Below are positions 16,678 through 27,500 of a DNA stretch of 64,000 bases, in pieces. The notes beneath the pieces were generated by a model. It did no database searches and was not told the DNA's origin. It was given only the letters and a program-made list of their open reading frames with translations. Position numbers and translations under genes: made by a program. The stretch comes from Anthopleura xanthogrammica (taxonomy: Eukaryota > Cnidaria > Anthozoa > Actiniaria > Actiniidae). Positions within the stretch are counted from its first letter, which is position 1. Each line of letters begins with the position of its first letter. The stretch is from contig OZ025214.1 of assembly GCA_964019055.1 (NCBI GenBank), positions 10,367,101 through 10,431,100 of the forward strand, read 5' to 3'.

Positions 16678-17415
16678 TCTTTTGCTTTCTTCTCGATCAA
16701 CTCACTCATTCGTATACACTTTTCTTTAGCACAATCACTAGCTATCCAAATCTTCGCCTCCACTCACTGACTAATAACAAACGATCTATGAACAACATTC
16801 AAATGGCTTCTTTCAACTGGCTGCTAATCGAATTAAAGGACTCGTCTGCGTAATGGTTTAAATGGCACCAAGCACTCCAATGGCTTTGCAGTTGCAACTC
16901 CGCTCTTTCTCAATGATACAAGTCTGTTTGCAAGCAGTAAAAGTCTCGCCATTCAATGCACGCGCAAATGTTCTTCTAGCTACAAAACGATTGTGACGTA
17001 GTGTTCGATTACTTACGTCTGGCGTTCCACGGCTCGCACATCCACGGCGCTTTGGAAAGGTCATTTTCTTTGGATTGGAGCTGCCTAAAGCTGAAAAGAT
17101 AAGGAAACAACTGTTAGTTACGAAGCAGCATCTGCAAGTCAATGCATCTACACATCAAAAACAGTAGCAAGTAGTTGAAGGATAGTTTATTCAATAGGAA
17201 TAAAGAACTATCAGCCGAGTCTGACATGGATCGCAAATCAAGGTTAGCAAGCAGCAGGTAGTTTGGCTTTCATGTTGGCAGTTTAGAGGGTTTGTGCATC
17301 GGGTTACGGTTACGATTGTAGGGAGGGTTAGAGTTAACATTGAGCTAGGGTTTGAGTGGAGTTAGGGTTAGCATTGAGCTAGGGTTTAAGTAGAGTTAGG
17401 GTTTGTGGAAAGCTA
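16678..17415. other. Unit spacer after 5S (738 bp)
   Basis: Same as 13661-14398, including the unidentified frame (16858-17064). No other gene is seen. Confidence 0.7.
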
Positions 17416-18475
17416 GGGTTAGAATTCGCACTAGGGTTGGTTACGATTCACACTAGGTTTACGATCTGTGCTAGGGTTTGTGGAAAGCTAAAGGTAAAAT
17501 ACGAGCTAGGGTTTACTATTCGCACTAAGTTTACAATCTGCGCTAGGGTTTGAGCGCAGTTAGGGTTAACTTTCTAGGGTTTGAGTGGACTAGTTAGGGT
17601 TAACTTTCTAGGGTTTGTGGAAAGCTAGGGTTAGAATTCGCACTAGGGTTGGTTACGATTCACACTAGGTTTACGATCTGTGCTAGGGTTTGTGGAAAGC
17701 TAAAGGTAAAATACGAGCTAGGGTTTACTATTCGCACTAAGTTTACAATCTGCGCTAGGGTTTGAGCGCAGTTAGGGTTAACTTTCTAGGGTTTGAGTGG
17801 ACTAGTTAGGGTTAACTTTCTAGGGTTTGTGGAAAGCTAGGGTTAGAATTCGCACTAGGGTTGGTTACGATTCACACTAGGTTTACGATCTGTGCTAGGG
17901 TTTGTGGAAAGCTAAAGGTAAAATACGAGCTAGGGTTTACTATTCGCACTAAGTTTACAATCTGCGCTAGGGTTTGAGCGCAGTTAGGGTTAACTTTCTA
18001 GGGTTTGAGTGGACTAGTTAGGGTTAACTTTCTAGGGTTTGTGGAAAGCTAGGGTTAGAATTCGCACTAGGGTTGGTTACGATTCACACTAGGTTTACGA
18101 TCTGTGCTAGGGTTTGTGGAAAGCTAAAGGTAAAATACGAGCTAGGGTTTACTATTCGCACTAAGTTTACAATCTGCGCTAGGGTTTGAGCGCAGTTAGG
18201 GTTAACTTTCTAGGGTTTGAGTGGACTAGTTAGGGTTAACTTTCTAGGGTTTGTGGAAAGCTAGGGTTAGAATTCGCACTAGGGTTGGTTACGATTCACA
18301 CTAGGTTTACGATCTGTGCTAGGGTTTGTGGAAAGCTAAAGGTAAAATACGAGCTAGGGTTTACTATTCGCACTAAGTTTACAATCTGCGCTAGGGTTTG
18401 AGCGCAGTTAGGGTTAACTTTCTAGGGTTTGAGTGGACTAGTTAGGGTTAACTTTCTAGGGTTTGTGGAAAGCTA
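17416..18475. repeat. 212-bp satellite, five copies
   Basis: Five copies, then the diverged tail at 18476-18680. Precedes the doubly interrupted U1 locus. Confidence 0.95.
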
Positions 18476-18679
18476 GGGTTAGAATTCGCACTAGAGTTAG
18501 TATTCGCACTAGGTTTACGATCGTTACTAGGGTTTGTGGAAAGGTAAAGGTAAGATACAAGCTAGGATGACTTATCCAGCTAGGGTTACACATGCAGTTG
18601 GGGTTTGCAGAAAGGTAGGTACAGGGAACCTTCAAGGTAGGGTTGAAGTTGGAGGTAGCTGGCAGCAAGCAAACAAACA

Positions 18680-18680
<1 letters not shown>

Positions 18681-18740
<60 letters not shown>
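18681..18740. repeat. (GTTA)15 microsatellite
   Basis: Fifteen perfect units, 20 bp from the U1 3' end at 18761. Confidence 0.95.
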
Positions 18741-18743
<3 letters not shown>

Positions 18744-18760
18744 GTTTGTTTGAAGTTGTT

Positions 18761-18797
<37 letters not shown>

Positions 18798-18803
18798 ATT
18801 ATA

Positions 18804-18835
<32 letters not shown>

Positions 18836-18899
18836 GGGGTCAACCCAATCGAAGTGCAATGAGAGGGCCTCACCCTGAGAGGACTGCCTTCATGATCAC
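18761..18899 (-). pseudogene. U1: U1 snRNA 3' part (nt 28 to end), cut by LINE-B
   Basis: Minus-strand U1 from nt 28 (GTGATCATGAAGGC) to the 3' end. LINE-B interrupts the gene inside stem-loop I, the loop that binds U1-70K. The gene continues at 24173-24210 and 29892-29907, so this single U1 gene is split by two different elements. Confidence 0.93.
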
Positions 18900-19199
18900 G
18901 GTATTTGTGCAGCTGGGCTAGGATGCCCGGCTTCACTTTATTTACAATGTCTTGATAAACTTAATTACAACTTTTTTGTTGTTCAATTTATTATCTAATT
19001 ATTTATCATTGTGCGAGGAGCAGCCAGGCTCGAGCGACCACGCTCGAGCAGTTATTTTCAGGCTCGAGCAGCTATCGTCAGTCTTCTAGAAACAGTGGTC
19101 TGGCTCGTGTCTGTCTTCTCCTCACGCGATCATAATCATTTTATTGTCTAATTACTTTTTAATTACTTGCTAATTACTTTCGAATGAAATAACGTAGAG
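18900..19199 (-). other. LINE-B 3' UTR with terminal hairpin
   Basis: The last about 40 nt of the element (18903-18933) can form a GC-rich hairpin: GCCGGGC and GCCCAGC with one mismatch around the loop ATCCTA. It ends about 10 nt from the 3' terminus. Upstream, the palindromic word GCTCGAGC recurs (19028-19082, again near 19283 inside ORF2) next to similar CAGTTATTTTC / CAGCTATCGTC words. With no poly(A), a structured 3' end is a plausible RT recognition signal (inference). Confidence 0.55.
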
Positions 19200-22100
19200 C
19201 TAGGCTGTTGTGATGTTAATAACAAGCTTCGAGCCGTTGATACGGCAGAGTAGGCCTGTGTAAGCCCACAGAAAGGTTGTGCTCGAGCGGTTATTCGCTA
19301 CGAGAATCTCATAATCACGGCGGATAAAGAGAATGACATTGTTTACAAAGTATTGTACAATATTTACTGGTTTCTGTTCATCATCAAAAAAGTAAGAATT
19401 CCTGTATTTCCACATCGAGTATTTCGCTATGGAAATCAGGTGATAGCTTAATAAGCCGCCGCTATCTAACCGCGGAGGCATCGTGACCACACTAACATAA
19501 GACAAGGGTTCTTGGTGGCCTAATTGCCTTATCAGCCCGGTCACGAATGTCCACAGTCGCTTAGCAACGGGGCAAAGCCAGAAAAGATGTTGAGTGTTCT
19601 CGACTGCTCTCCGATCGCAAGAGCGACAAAAAGCGTCGGGAATCACTCTCCATTTAAAGAGTTTCACTGCAGTCGGTAGACCCGAGTGGATTATTTTCCA
19701 GCTCAGATCTGAGACTTTGTTGTCTATCGTTATACTATATAAGCTTGAAAATAGAGGTTTCAAAGGAATATTATTCCATGTTAGCACCGGTTGAGCGCTA
19801 CCAGTGTTTAACTTATCATAAAAGAATCGATTTCTTTGCTTTATGAGTGGTCTAAAAAGCCTTGAGTCTGGATCCTTAAATCCATACTCAAAGACTGCAG
19901 AAGAGAGACCCGGCTGAGCTGTTTCGATTCTCCTTCGCCACGTGGCTGGAAGGCTTCGCAGGACAGTAGATGTTTCTCTGGCCAGGCGTTCGGCCCTCGG
20001 GGGTTCTCGAAACAGCTCACGGATCGCCTCCTGAGGAAGAAAGCCGGCAACAAACTGATAGCTGATGTCTTTCACGAAAAGAATATTATTTTCGATCCAG
20101 TGACTGAGTTTAATTGACCTTCCGGTGGTCGGGTCTTTAATCAAAGGATTATCAAACAATGGCGCTTCAAGAATGTGATCGATCGTCCATGACTCACATT
20201 CTTGACGTGGTTTGGCGCCCAATACATTCCAGCTGACTAAAAGCTCCTTGTAGAAGGGCAATAACAGCTGGAATCTATGTGGAAACAAGTTGATATCAAA
20301 AATACGAACACCCAGATTCGCTCCGGCGTATTTGCCTAGAAAATGTAGAGCTAAATGTCTCCATTTAATAGGTAAATCGCCAGACAAGAGGATTTTAATC
20401 CATTTAAGCTTAAGTGCTTGGCTTTGTGTCACAAAGTCAATAACTCCCTGACCTCCGAGTTTGACAGGTAGTCTACAAATATTCTTTTTCACTGGAAAGT
20501 TGTTAGAGCCCCAGAAAAACTGCCACATGGCAGATTCTAGAGTCTTAGCAACCCACGAGGGCATAACCAAGACAGAGGCTATGTACCAGAGAGAAGAAGC
20601 GGCTAGTTGGTTAATAACACAGACTTTCCCGCGCAAGCTTAGATCTCGTCTGCGCCAGGTCTTGAGGGTTTGACAGAACTTGTCAATCTTCTTTGACCAA
20701 TTTTCCCGGTCTGTGTCGGTATTACCTACCCACAGACCAAGTACTTTTATCTTATCTGAAGTCCATTTAATAGGAATTTCAGGGTCGGAAACGATTCGAT
20801 TTCGCAAAGAACCGCTCAACAGACCTTCGCATTTTGATAAGTTTATGCGAGCACCAGAGGCGCTACCATAAACATCTAAGAGATGAAAGCATTGTTTTAC
20901 GGATTCCAAGTCAGAAAGCGTCAGAGTTGTGTCATCTGCATATTGCGAAACAACACTACACTCGTTTGCTTTAGGAAGTGAAATTCCGCGAATGTTTGGA
21001 TCGCTGCGAACCAAACAAGCGAAGGTTTCAGCAATCAAAACATAAAGTAAAGCACTTAAGCTACACCCTTGCCTTACACCTCTGGTGAGTGGAAAGGGCG
21101 CAGAAATAAAACCATTCACTTTAACACAACTTGAAATATCGGTATAGATGGTTCGAATCCAATGAATAAAGGACGGGCCGAATCCAAAGGATTCTAAGCA
21201 CTTAAACAAGTAACCCCAATCGACCCTGTCAAACGCCTTCATTTGGTCGATTGACAGGAATATCGCCGGGATATTTTCTTCGTTGGAATACTGTATAAGG
21301 TCCTTTATCAACAATAAATTGTGTCCGATATTTCTACCTTTAATGCAACAACTTTGATCAAAGCTGACTATATCACCAAGGACTTCTACTAGCCGTAGAC
21401 TTAGAACCTTGGTGATTATCTTATAATCAAGGTTACACAGGCTAATTGGTCGCCAATTAGCGATGTCTAGCCTGTCTCCCTTCTTAAAGATTGTTGAGAT
21501 GAGGGCCACACGTTGTGACGGCGCGAGTGAACTCGTATCGTAACAAGCGTTAGCCATCTCTACAAAATCAGAACCTAAAATCTCCCAGAAGTGTTGGTAG
21601 AATTCGGCAGGAAAGCCGTCAGTGCCAGGAGACTTATTATTGGCAAACAACTTCACGGCTTTTGTACATTCCGTGAGAGTTAGTTTGCCCTCGCATATGT
21701 CTTTCGCATTCTCACTAAGTGTCTGTTCTAAATGGCTTAAAATCACGTCTTGTTTTTCGGTATCTGTCGGTTCTGCAGTGTATAAGTCTTTGTAGAAGCG
21801 TGTGTGTTCGTCTAGTATCTGGTAGATGTTATTTGTGACAGTTCCGTCGGGTCGTTTGATGGCTCTAATGAGGGTTTGATTCCCTCTAGATTTTTCGAGG
21901 TTCGCAAAATACGCTGTACAACGTTCGCCTTCCTCGTGCCATTGAACTCGAGAGCGAATCATTTTGCCCCGAGATTCAGTCATTTCTATGTCTCGTAGTT
22001 TCTGTTTTAAGTCTTGAAAGCGTTTAACGTCACCGTCACTGTGTCGCGTCTCTAGTTTCCGGAGTGTATTTCGCAGTTGTTTCTGTAAGACACGCTTGTG

Positions 22101-23060
22101 TTGTTTGTGTGCTCTAGCGAGAGCGCGTGAATGCGAAACACATATTTCTCTGAGTTTAGATTTTCCAGAATCCCACCAGTCCAGGAGGGATGGAAAATCT
22201 GACTTTTTAGTGCTCCAGGCACTCCAACAGATTCTGATTTTGTCATTAAAGGCAGTATCTTTTAAAAGTGAAGTGTTGAATTTCCAAGACCCCCGGCCTC
22301 GTGGCACGTTCCCAAAGGACAAGGTCACATTAACTAAGTTATGATCGCTCGCCAGAGGGAATGCCTCGATGCCGGTGGTCATTACATGATTCTCTTTAGT
22401 AGAGTCTAAATAGAATCGATCGATACGGCTTTTCGATCCGTTCGAAGAAAGGAACGTAAAGCCTTTAGAATCTGGGTTGAATTTTCTATAAATGTCTGAT
22501 AATCCTAGTGACTTTGTTATGTTAATCAACTGTTTACTCGTTGGATCAGAATAATTTCGTGTTGTGTCAACATCGAGAGAGACATCAACAATGCAGTTAA
22601 AATCACCGCCTAAGAGATTTAGGCATGAATCATCGTCAGTATTTATATATTCTGATAGTGAATCAAAAAACTCCCGTCTCAAGCGAACGTTTGAACCTCC
22701 AGAAGGGGCATAAACATTCACAAGATTCAGGGTCTGATTCATAAATACTGCTTGAACTTGAAGAATTCTGCCGTCCTTATCGGACCTTGTGTGCTGTATC
22801 TCTATGTCAAGAGAGCGGCGAAATAGTATAGCTACACCCGCTTCTCTTGAAGAGAACATATTAAAACATGAATTACCCCCCCACTCCCTACCCCATAAAT
22901 CAGTATCTAAATCAGTCCCAAAAATCTCTTGTAGGTAAAAAATATCCCCTTGTGAATCAGCGAGAGCGTCAAAAACAGCGTGGCGTTTGATTTGGTCACG
23001 AAGACCGCGAATATTGACACTCGCAACGCGCAGACTATTTGCATTGATTGGTACGAACAT
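19200..23060 (-). CDS. LINE-B ORF2: endonuclease-reverse transcriptase
   Basis: A 1286-aa protein, 120 residues longer than LINE-A ORF2. APE-type endonuclease: VNIRGLR at 15-21, LQE with Glu45, Tyr117 in VYAPS, GGDFN with Asp153/Asn155, SRID at 211-214, SDH at 238-240. Reverse transcriptase: GTDGFPAEFY at 479, SIDQMKAFDR with Asp605, GVRQGCSLSALLY at 661, YADD at 707-710. C-terminal C1145/C1148/H1158/C1163 (CX2CX9HX4C). No disabling change is seen. The usual PLSP of the RT motif is SLSA here. The start is the first ATG, 32 bp after the ORF1 stop, which suggests reinitiation. Function: target nicking at U1 27/28 and target-primed reverse transcription. Confidence 0.95.
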   Translation of the reverse strand: MFVPINANSLRVASVNIRGLRDQIKRHAVFDALADSQGDIFYLQEIFGTDLDTDLWGREWGGNSCFNMFSSREAGVAILFRRSLDIEIQHTRSDKDGRILQVQAVFMNQTLNLVNVYAPSGGSNVRLRREFFDSLSEYINTDDDSCLNLLGGDFNCIVDVSLDVDTTRNYSDPTSKQLINITKSLGLSDIYRKFNPDSKGFTFLSSNGSKSRIDRFYLDSTKENHVMTTGIEAFPLASDHNLVNVTLSFGNVPRGRGSWKFNTSLLKDTAFNDKIRICWSAWSTKKSDFPSLLDWWDSGKSKLREICVSHSRALARAHKQHKRVLQKQLRNTLRKLETRHSDGDVKRFQDLKQKLRDIEMTESRGKMIRSRVQWHEEGERCTAYFANLEKSRGNQTLIRAIKRPDGTVTNNIYQILDEHTRFYKDLYTAEPTDTEKQDVILSHLEQTLSENAKDICEGKLTLTECTKAVKLFANNKSPGTDGFPAEFYQHFWEILGSDFVEMANACYDTSSLAPSQRVALISTIFKKGDRLDIANWRPISLCNLDYKIITKVLSLRLVEVLGDIVSFDQSCCIKGRNIGHNLLLIKDLIQYSNEENIPAIFLSIDQMKAFDRVDWGYLFKCLESFGFGPSFIHWIRTIYTDISSCVKVNGFISAPFPLTRGVRQGCSLSALLYVLIAETFACLVRSDPNIRGISLPKANECSVVSQYADDTTLTLSDLESVKQCFHLLDVYGSASGARINLSKCEGLLSGSLRNRIVSDPEIPIKWTSDKIKVLGLWVGNTDTDRENWSKKIDKFCQTLKTWRRRDLSLRGKVCVINQLAASSLWYIASVLVMPSWVAKTLESAMWQFFWGSNNFPVKKNICRLPVKLGGQGVIDFVTQSQALKLKWIKILLSGDLPIKWRHLALHFLGKYAGANLGVRIFDINLFPHRFQLLLPFYKELLVSWNVLGAKPRQECESWTIDHILEAPLFDNPLIKDPTTGRSIKLSHWIENNILFVKDISYQFVAGFLPQEAIRELFREPPRAERLARETSTVLRSLPATWRRRIETAQPGLSSAVFEYGFKDPDSRLFRPLIKQRNRFFYDKLNTGSAQPVLTWNNIPLKPLFSSLYSITIDNKVSDLSWKIIHSGLPTAVKLFKWRVIPDAFCRSCDRRAVENTQHLFWLCPVAKRLWTFVTGLIRQLGHQEPLSYVSVVTMPPRLDSGGLLSYHLISIAKYSMWKYRNSYFFDDEQKPVNIVQYFVNNVILFIRRDYEILVANNRSSTTFLWAYTGLLCRINGSKLVINITTA

Positions 23061-23092
23061 TAAAAAAATAATATATAATTACCAAAAAAGGT

Positions 23093-24079
23093 TTACTTCT
23101 TCGGGCTTTTCTTCTTTCTTCCCCTGTTTTTAGAAGGGGAAGCCGGCGAACGAGTTCTTTTCGGCACTCTACCGAGTGTCGAAGTGCTAGTGTCTGTTGC
23201 AGTGTTCATTGGCGAAGGACTTGTGTTTGAGTCTTCGCCAGTCGTTTCTTGCTCTTCTTTTCCTTTTCCTTTTACTTCTTTTTCTTCTTCATCTTCATCT
23301 TCATCTTCATATTCATCATCGTCTTCTCCCTCGATGTCTTCTTCATCTCCTTCTTCTTCGCTATCTTCATCATCATCCTTATCGTCTTCGTCTTTGTCTC
23401 CCTTGTCTCCTTCATCTGCTGATTCACCTTTGTCTTCATCTGCTCTGTCACCATCATGGTCATGATTGTTTTCTTCCTCGGTCGCTGGCTGTTGTGGTTT
23501 GCGCTTGGGGCAGTCTTTAAAAAAGTGGGAATCCCCACCACAGAACCCACAGGTCTGGACCTGTCCTTTGTGCCAGACCCGGGCATTGTAGTTTCCAATC
23601 GGGATAAACGAAGGAATGGCTCGCGTGATCTCCATTGAGACCAGTCGCGAGCCAGTTTCTATCAGAGTTCCGTCGTAAAGTTGTCTCTTGACCTCTATCA
23701 CACGACCGTATGCATCCAGTGCATTACCCACTATCTCGGACGCCATTTCCGACGGTAGGTAATGCACATACACGTAGGTCGTGCGAAAGCCCATCGGTCT
23801 TGGCTTGATTCTTGTCCCATTCAGGATTAGCCCTTCATGGAGAAGGGATCTTACCAGTGACTCGTTTCGCAGAGTCAGGTCTACATTATTTCGTGGCATG
23901 ATCTGGATGCATTTGACTGCATCTTTAGGCAGGTTGTTGCAAACTGTCGTGATAAAACTGTTTTTGTCCGGCATCGTTTCAAAAGAGAAACGAACAGTAT
24001 TCCTTCGGGGGATAGCCTGAGGTGATCCGGTCGGCCTTGGTAGGCCTGTCGAGGCAACATCGCTGTAACTCGCGGCCAT
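23093..24079 (-). CDS. LINE-B ORF1: zinc-knuckle protein with acidic tract
   Basis: A 328-aa protein, probably RNA-binding. An RRM-like region (about 100-155, TTYVYVHYLP onward) leads into a shared motif, IPIGNYNARVWHKGQ, and a single CX2CX4HX4C knuckle at C177/C180/H185/C190. Residues 201-283 are almost wholly Asp/Glu with scattered Lys, and 304-328 are strongly basic (KKKSPKK end). LINE-A has two knuckles and no such acidic run. The ATG at 24079 is the first in frame. The acidic tract could bind histones or block non-specific RNA contact (speculation). Confidence 0.88.
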   Translation of the reverse strand: MAASYSDVASTGLPRPTGSPQAIPRRNTVRFSFETMPDKNSFITTVCNNLPKDAVKCIQIMPRNNVDLTLRNESLVRSLLHEGLILNGTRIKPRPMGFRTTYVYVHYLPSEMASEIVGNALDAYGRVIEVKRQLYDGTLIETGSRLVSMEITRAIPSFIPIGNYNARVWHKGQVQTCGFCGGDSHFFKDCPKRKPQQPATEEENNHDHDGDRADEDKGESADEGDKGDKDEDDKDDDEDSEEEGDEEDIEGEDDDEYEDEDEDEEEKEVKGKGKEEQETTGEDSNTSPSPMNTATDTSTSTLGRVPKRTRSPASPSKNRGRKKKSPKK

Positions 24080-24172
24080 TTGTCAGTCAAAATTGTTGGA
24101 TTATTTTCCGAATATATTTAAAAAAATGATTTGATTTCGGGCGCGAACAGAGGTTCCTGTCAAAAAAGCTAA

Positions 24173-24210
24173 GCCTTCATGATCACAGTGAACCTCCCGC
24201 GTCAGGTAAG
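24173..24210 (-). pseudogene. U1: U1 snRNA middle fragment (nt 4-41) between LINE-B and LINE-A
   Basis: 38 bp of U1 trapped between two elements. It contains the right LINE-B duplication (24173-24186) and the left LINE-A duplication (24198-24210), 11 bp apart. The two insertions therefore used separate, non-overlapping sites. Confidence 0.92.
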
Positions 24211-24535
24211 TTTTTTTATTTTTATTAAGGTAACCATTAACAAGGTTTACCAAGACATTTAATTTGACCAGTGGTACCCATTAACAAGGTGTACCAAGAC
24301 ATACATTAAAAATATATCATTTAAGTACACTACATTAAATAACTAATACCCAGACAATTATTTAGAAACTTACCTAGGGGGGTTTAATGTGATCACTTAT
24401 ATAATTTAATTTTAATTTTTAAATTTTAGGAATTGAAATGATTAAGGAGATTCCAAGAAACAAGAAAGAACCAAGAATGGTTCAAGAATGACTTCTTCAT
24501 CAAGTTAAGACTACTCGGTGAAGAAGATTACAGAT

Positions 24536-27500
24536 TTAAACGTTTGGCCAGAACTTGCCAATAACATTCCATGAACGTTTGAAGTAGCGTTTCTTGCGTT
24601 CGGACTGGAAACGCTTGGCAAAGAGAGGAAGGAAGAAAAACAAACGTCGGCGTACACAAGACAGTACAACACGAACAGCAGGCTGCTCGTTACGAAAGCG
24701 GAAATTATTACGTGACATCCAGACGAAGAACTTGGCCAGATTAAGAACGTAGGAAAAGACAGGTGGGACAATTTCTCGCTCACCTTCATCAAAACCAAAA
24801 AGAAGGTGACGAGGTGCAAGACGAGGACACAATGGGGTAACACGAAGAAAGATTGTTTGTAGTTGCAGAAGGACAGATTGAGTAAAGGTGCAGTCAAAAA
24901 ACAAGTGTTGAAGAGTTTCACGATCGTTGTTACAGTGACACATTGGATCGACAGACATACCAAAAGAAACAAGACGATCAGCAGTATAGAGTACCCCATG
25001 TGCAATCTTCCAATTTACATCGATAACATGACGGTCAAGAGGCAGAACGTGTACTTGTTTCCACGTTTCTGCCCAGTACAAAGAACCAAAAGTAGAAGAG
25101 AATTTGTTGATACAGTGTGGTGGAATGGCAGTGGTTTTCATTAAGATAGAATAACAGAGCTTGGTGGTGCAAATGGCCAATGGACGTGGCTGTCCATTGT
25201 CATCCGCACACAAGAAGTATCCATTGCCTCGCGAATGGCCTCCTAGAAGAGCCCAAGATTCCAAGACGGAGGCAAAAAACGGAGGCAAAAGCGAAGATGG
25301 GTAGAACGCTGGAAAAGAAAGAACTTCATGGACTGTGGTACCAAAGCATCTCTGTATGTAATAAGTGAAGAACGTTCCCCATTTATTAGGGGAAAGGATG
25401 AACCGTTTGATCCATTGGACATGGAGAGCACGGACTTTCAAACGGACATCCACCACTGCAAAACCACCACTTAATTTATCAAGATTGGTAGTTGTACGTG
25501 CAACCAGCTCTTTCTTGCCAGACCAGAAGAATTTAAAAAGAGATTTATTGATTGTGGACAAGAGACCATCTGGTAATGGTAGCACTGTGGCAACATACCA
25601 AAGACCAGAGAGCGCAAGGGCATTCGCCACAAGAGATTTTCCCCGAAAGGACAGACAACGCCGTTGCCAAAGATCAAAGACATTGGAAAGAGATGTAATC
25701 CGCTTGTCCCAGTTTGAAGAAGAAGGCAAATTTGGGCCCAGAGAGGTACCCAGACATGGGATAGCCTCACTGGACCAATCAAGAAGAACTGGTGGGTCTG
25801 AGCGATTCGCCCAGGACCCAAGCCACAGACCTTTTGACTTTGAAGGGTTCAGTTTTGCACCAGATGCCTGTTCATATAGACTATAAATGTCAAAGATAGC
25901 ACGTATAGAATCATCATTGGTGACAGTTAAAGTAGTATCATCTGCATACTGATTGATTAAAGATGTACAAGAAACAGGTCCGGGCAGAAGGAAACCTTCA
26001 ATACGGGGACAAGCTCGGATATTACAAGCCAAGACTTCAGCGGTGATGATGTAAAGCAAGGGTGAGAGTGGACACCCTTGCCGTACACCACGAGACAAAG
26101 AAAAGAAAGGGGTGAAAAACCCATTAACTTGGACAGTGGACAGCACGTCAGTGTAAAACGTACTGATCCACTGAAGAAAATTTGGGCCAAAACCCATTAC
26201 TCGTAAAGTCTTGAGAAGAAAAGGCCAATCAACACGGTCAAAAGCTTTCTCTTGATCTAGTGATATTAGGGCAGCAGGGATGTTATTCAGAGTTGCAAAG
26301 TCAACGATATTTTGTAAAAGAAGAACAGTCTCTCCAATGAAACGGCCAGGCACAGAACCTGACTGATCAGGAGAGATGACTTCAGATAAGACTTTAAGCA
26401 ACCTGCCAGAGATTGCTCGTGACGCAATTTTATAGTCGCAGTTGAGTAGAGTAATGGGTCGCCAGTTCTTACGATTACGTAAATCACCCTTTTTGGGGAC
26501 AAGAGTAATGGTGCCTTGGCGTTGAGAATAGGAAAGGCAGCCTTTAACACAACCATGATTAAGAACATCTACAAGATCTTTACCAAGAATGTCCCAAAAA
26601 GAAAGATAGAACTCCATGGGAAGACCATCAAACCCAGGCGTTTTATTACGTGTCATCCCTTTCAAGGCAGCATAGCATTCATCAGGTTTTAAGGCTCCTT
26701 CACAAAGATTTGCTTGTGAAGGATCAAGACGAGACTCCAATTTTCTCAGAAGAATATTTTGAAGAGTATTATCAGTAGATCCAGCAGAAAAGAGTTCAGA
26801 ATAGAATTCTTGCCAGGCATCCAGAAGGTCCATAGAAGAAGAAACATATTGACCAGCATTGTTTTGAACAGAGAAGATGGTACTGTCAGACTGTTTCTTT
26901 TTGACTGACTTGAAGAAAAAAGAAGTGGAAGATTCTCCTTCCTCTGCCCATTGGGTGCGGGAACGAACTCGCAAACCCTCAGCTTCAAACTGGTCAAGAA
27001 TCGAGATTTGATGAAGGACTGCCTTGTAACTAGGCATACAAGAGGAATCACCAGAATCTATTTTACTTTTAAGATGAGAAGCACGATTCTCAAGAGTGGA
27101 CCTTTCCAAACGCCTGGCTTTAGCTTTGGAAGAACAATATGTGATGGATAGAGACTTTATCCATTGTTTGCCTCTATCCCACCACAAAGAAAGATGACGG
27201 TAGTTGGTTTTCTGCTGGATCCATCGTTTCCAAAAATTACGGATAATAAGGGAGTAGTCGTCTTCATTAAGAATACTGATGTTGAGTTTCCAAAAACTCG
27301 GGCCCCTTTTCACTGGACAAGGGATATTAATATGTACAATTACAGCACAGTGATCAGAGTGTGGACAAGGAACAATGATTGAAGAAACAGCAAAATAAGA
27401 CCACACATTAGGTACGCCAATAAGATCAATACGAGACGATATTGAACCATCTGGACGTGTCCATGTAAACGATTTAGAGACAGGATGCAAAGTACGCCAA

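Larger units (their letters stand above)
18900..24172 (-). mobile_element. LINE-B: second U1-specific non-LTR retrotransposon
   Basis: Full-length, 5273 bp, in U1 orientation, flanked by the 14-bp duplication GCCTTCATGATCAC (18886-18899 and 24173-24186), which is U1 nt 28-41. It is a different family from LINE-A: the proteins share motifs only, the target differs, and it has no poly(A) tail. The 3' end reads CACAAATACC directly against U1. In element order: 93-bp 5' UTR, ORF1, a 32-bp gap, ORF2 and a 300-bp 3' UTR. Only one copy is seen in the window. The intact ORFs and perfect duplication suggest a recent insertion. Confidence 0.94.

Noticed and set aside
21151..21162. Perfect Pol III B-box-like word GGTTCGAATCC in LINE-B
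   Set aside because: It is coding sequence of ORF2 (antisense of the HWIRTI region), with no tRNA fold or A box around it.
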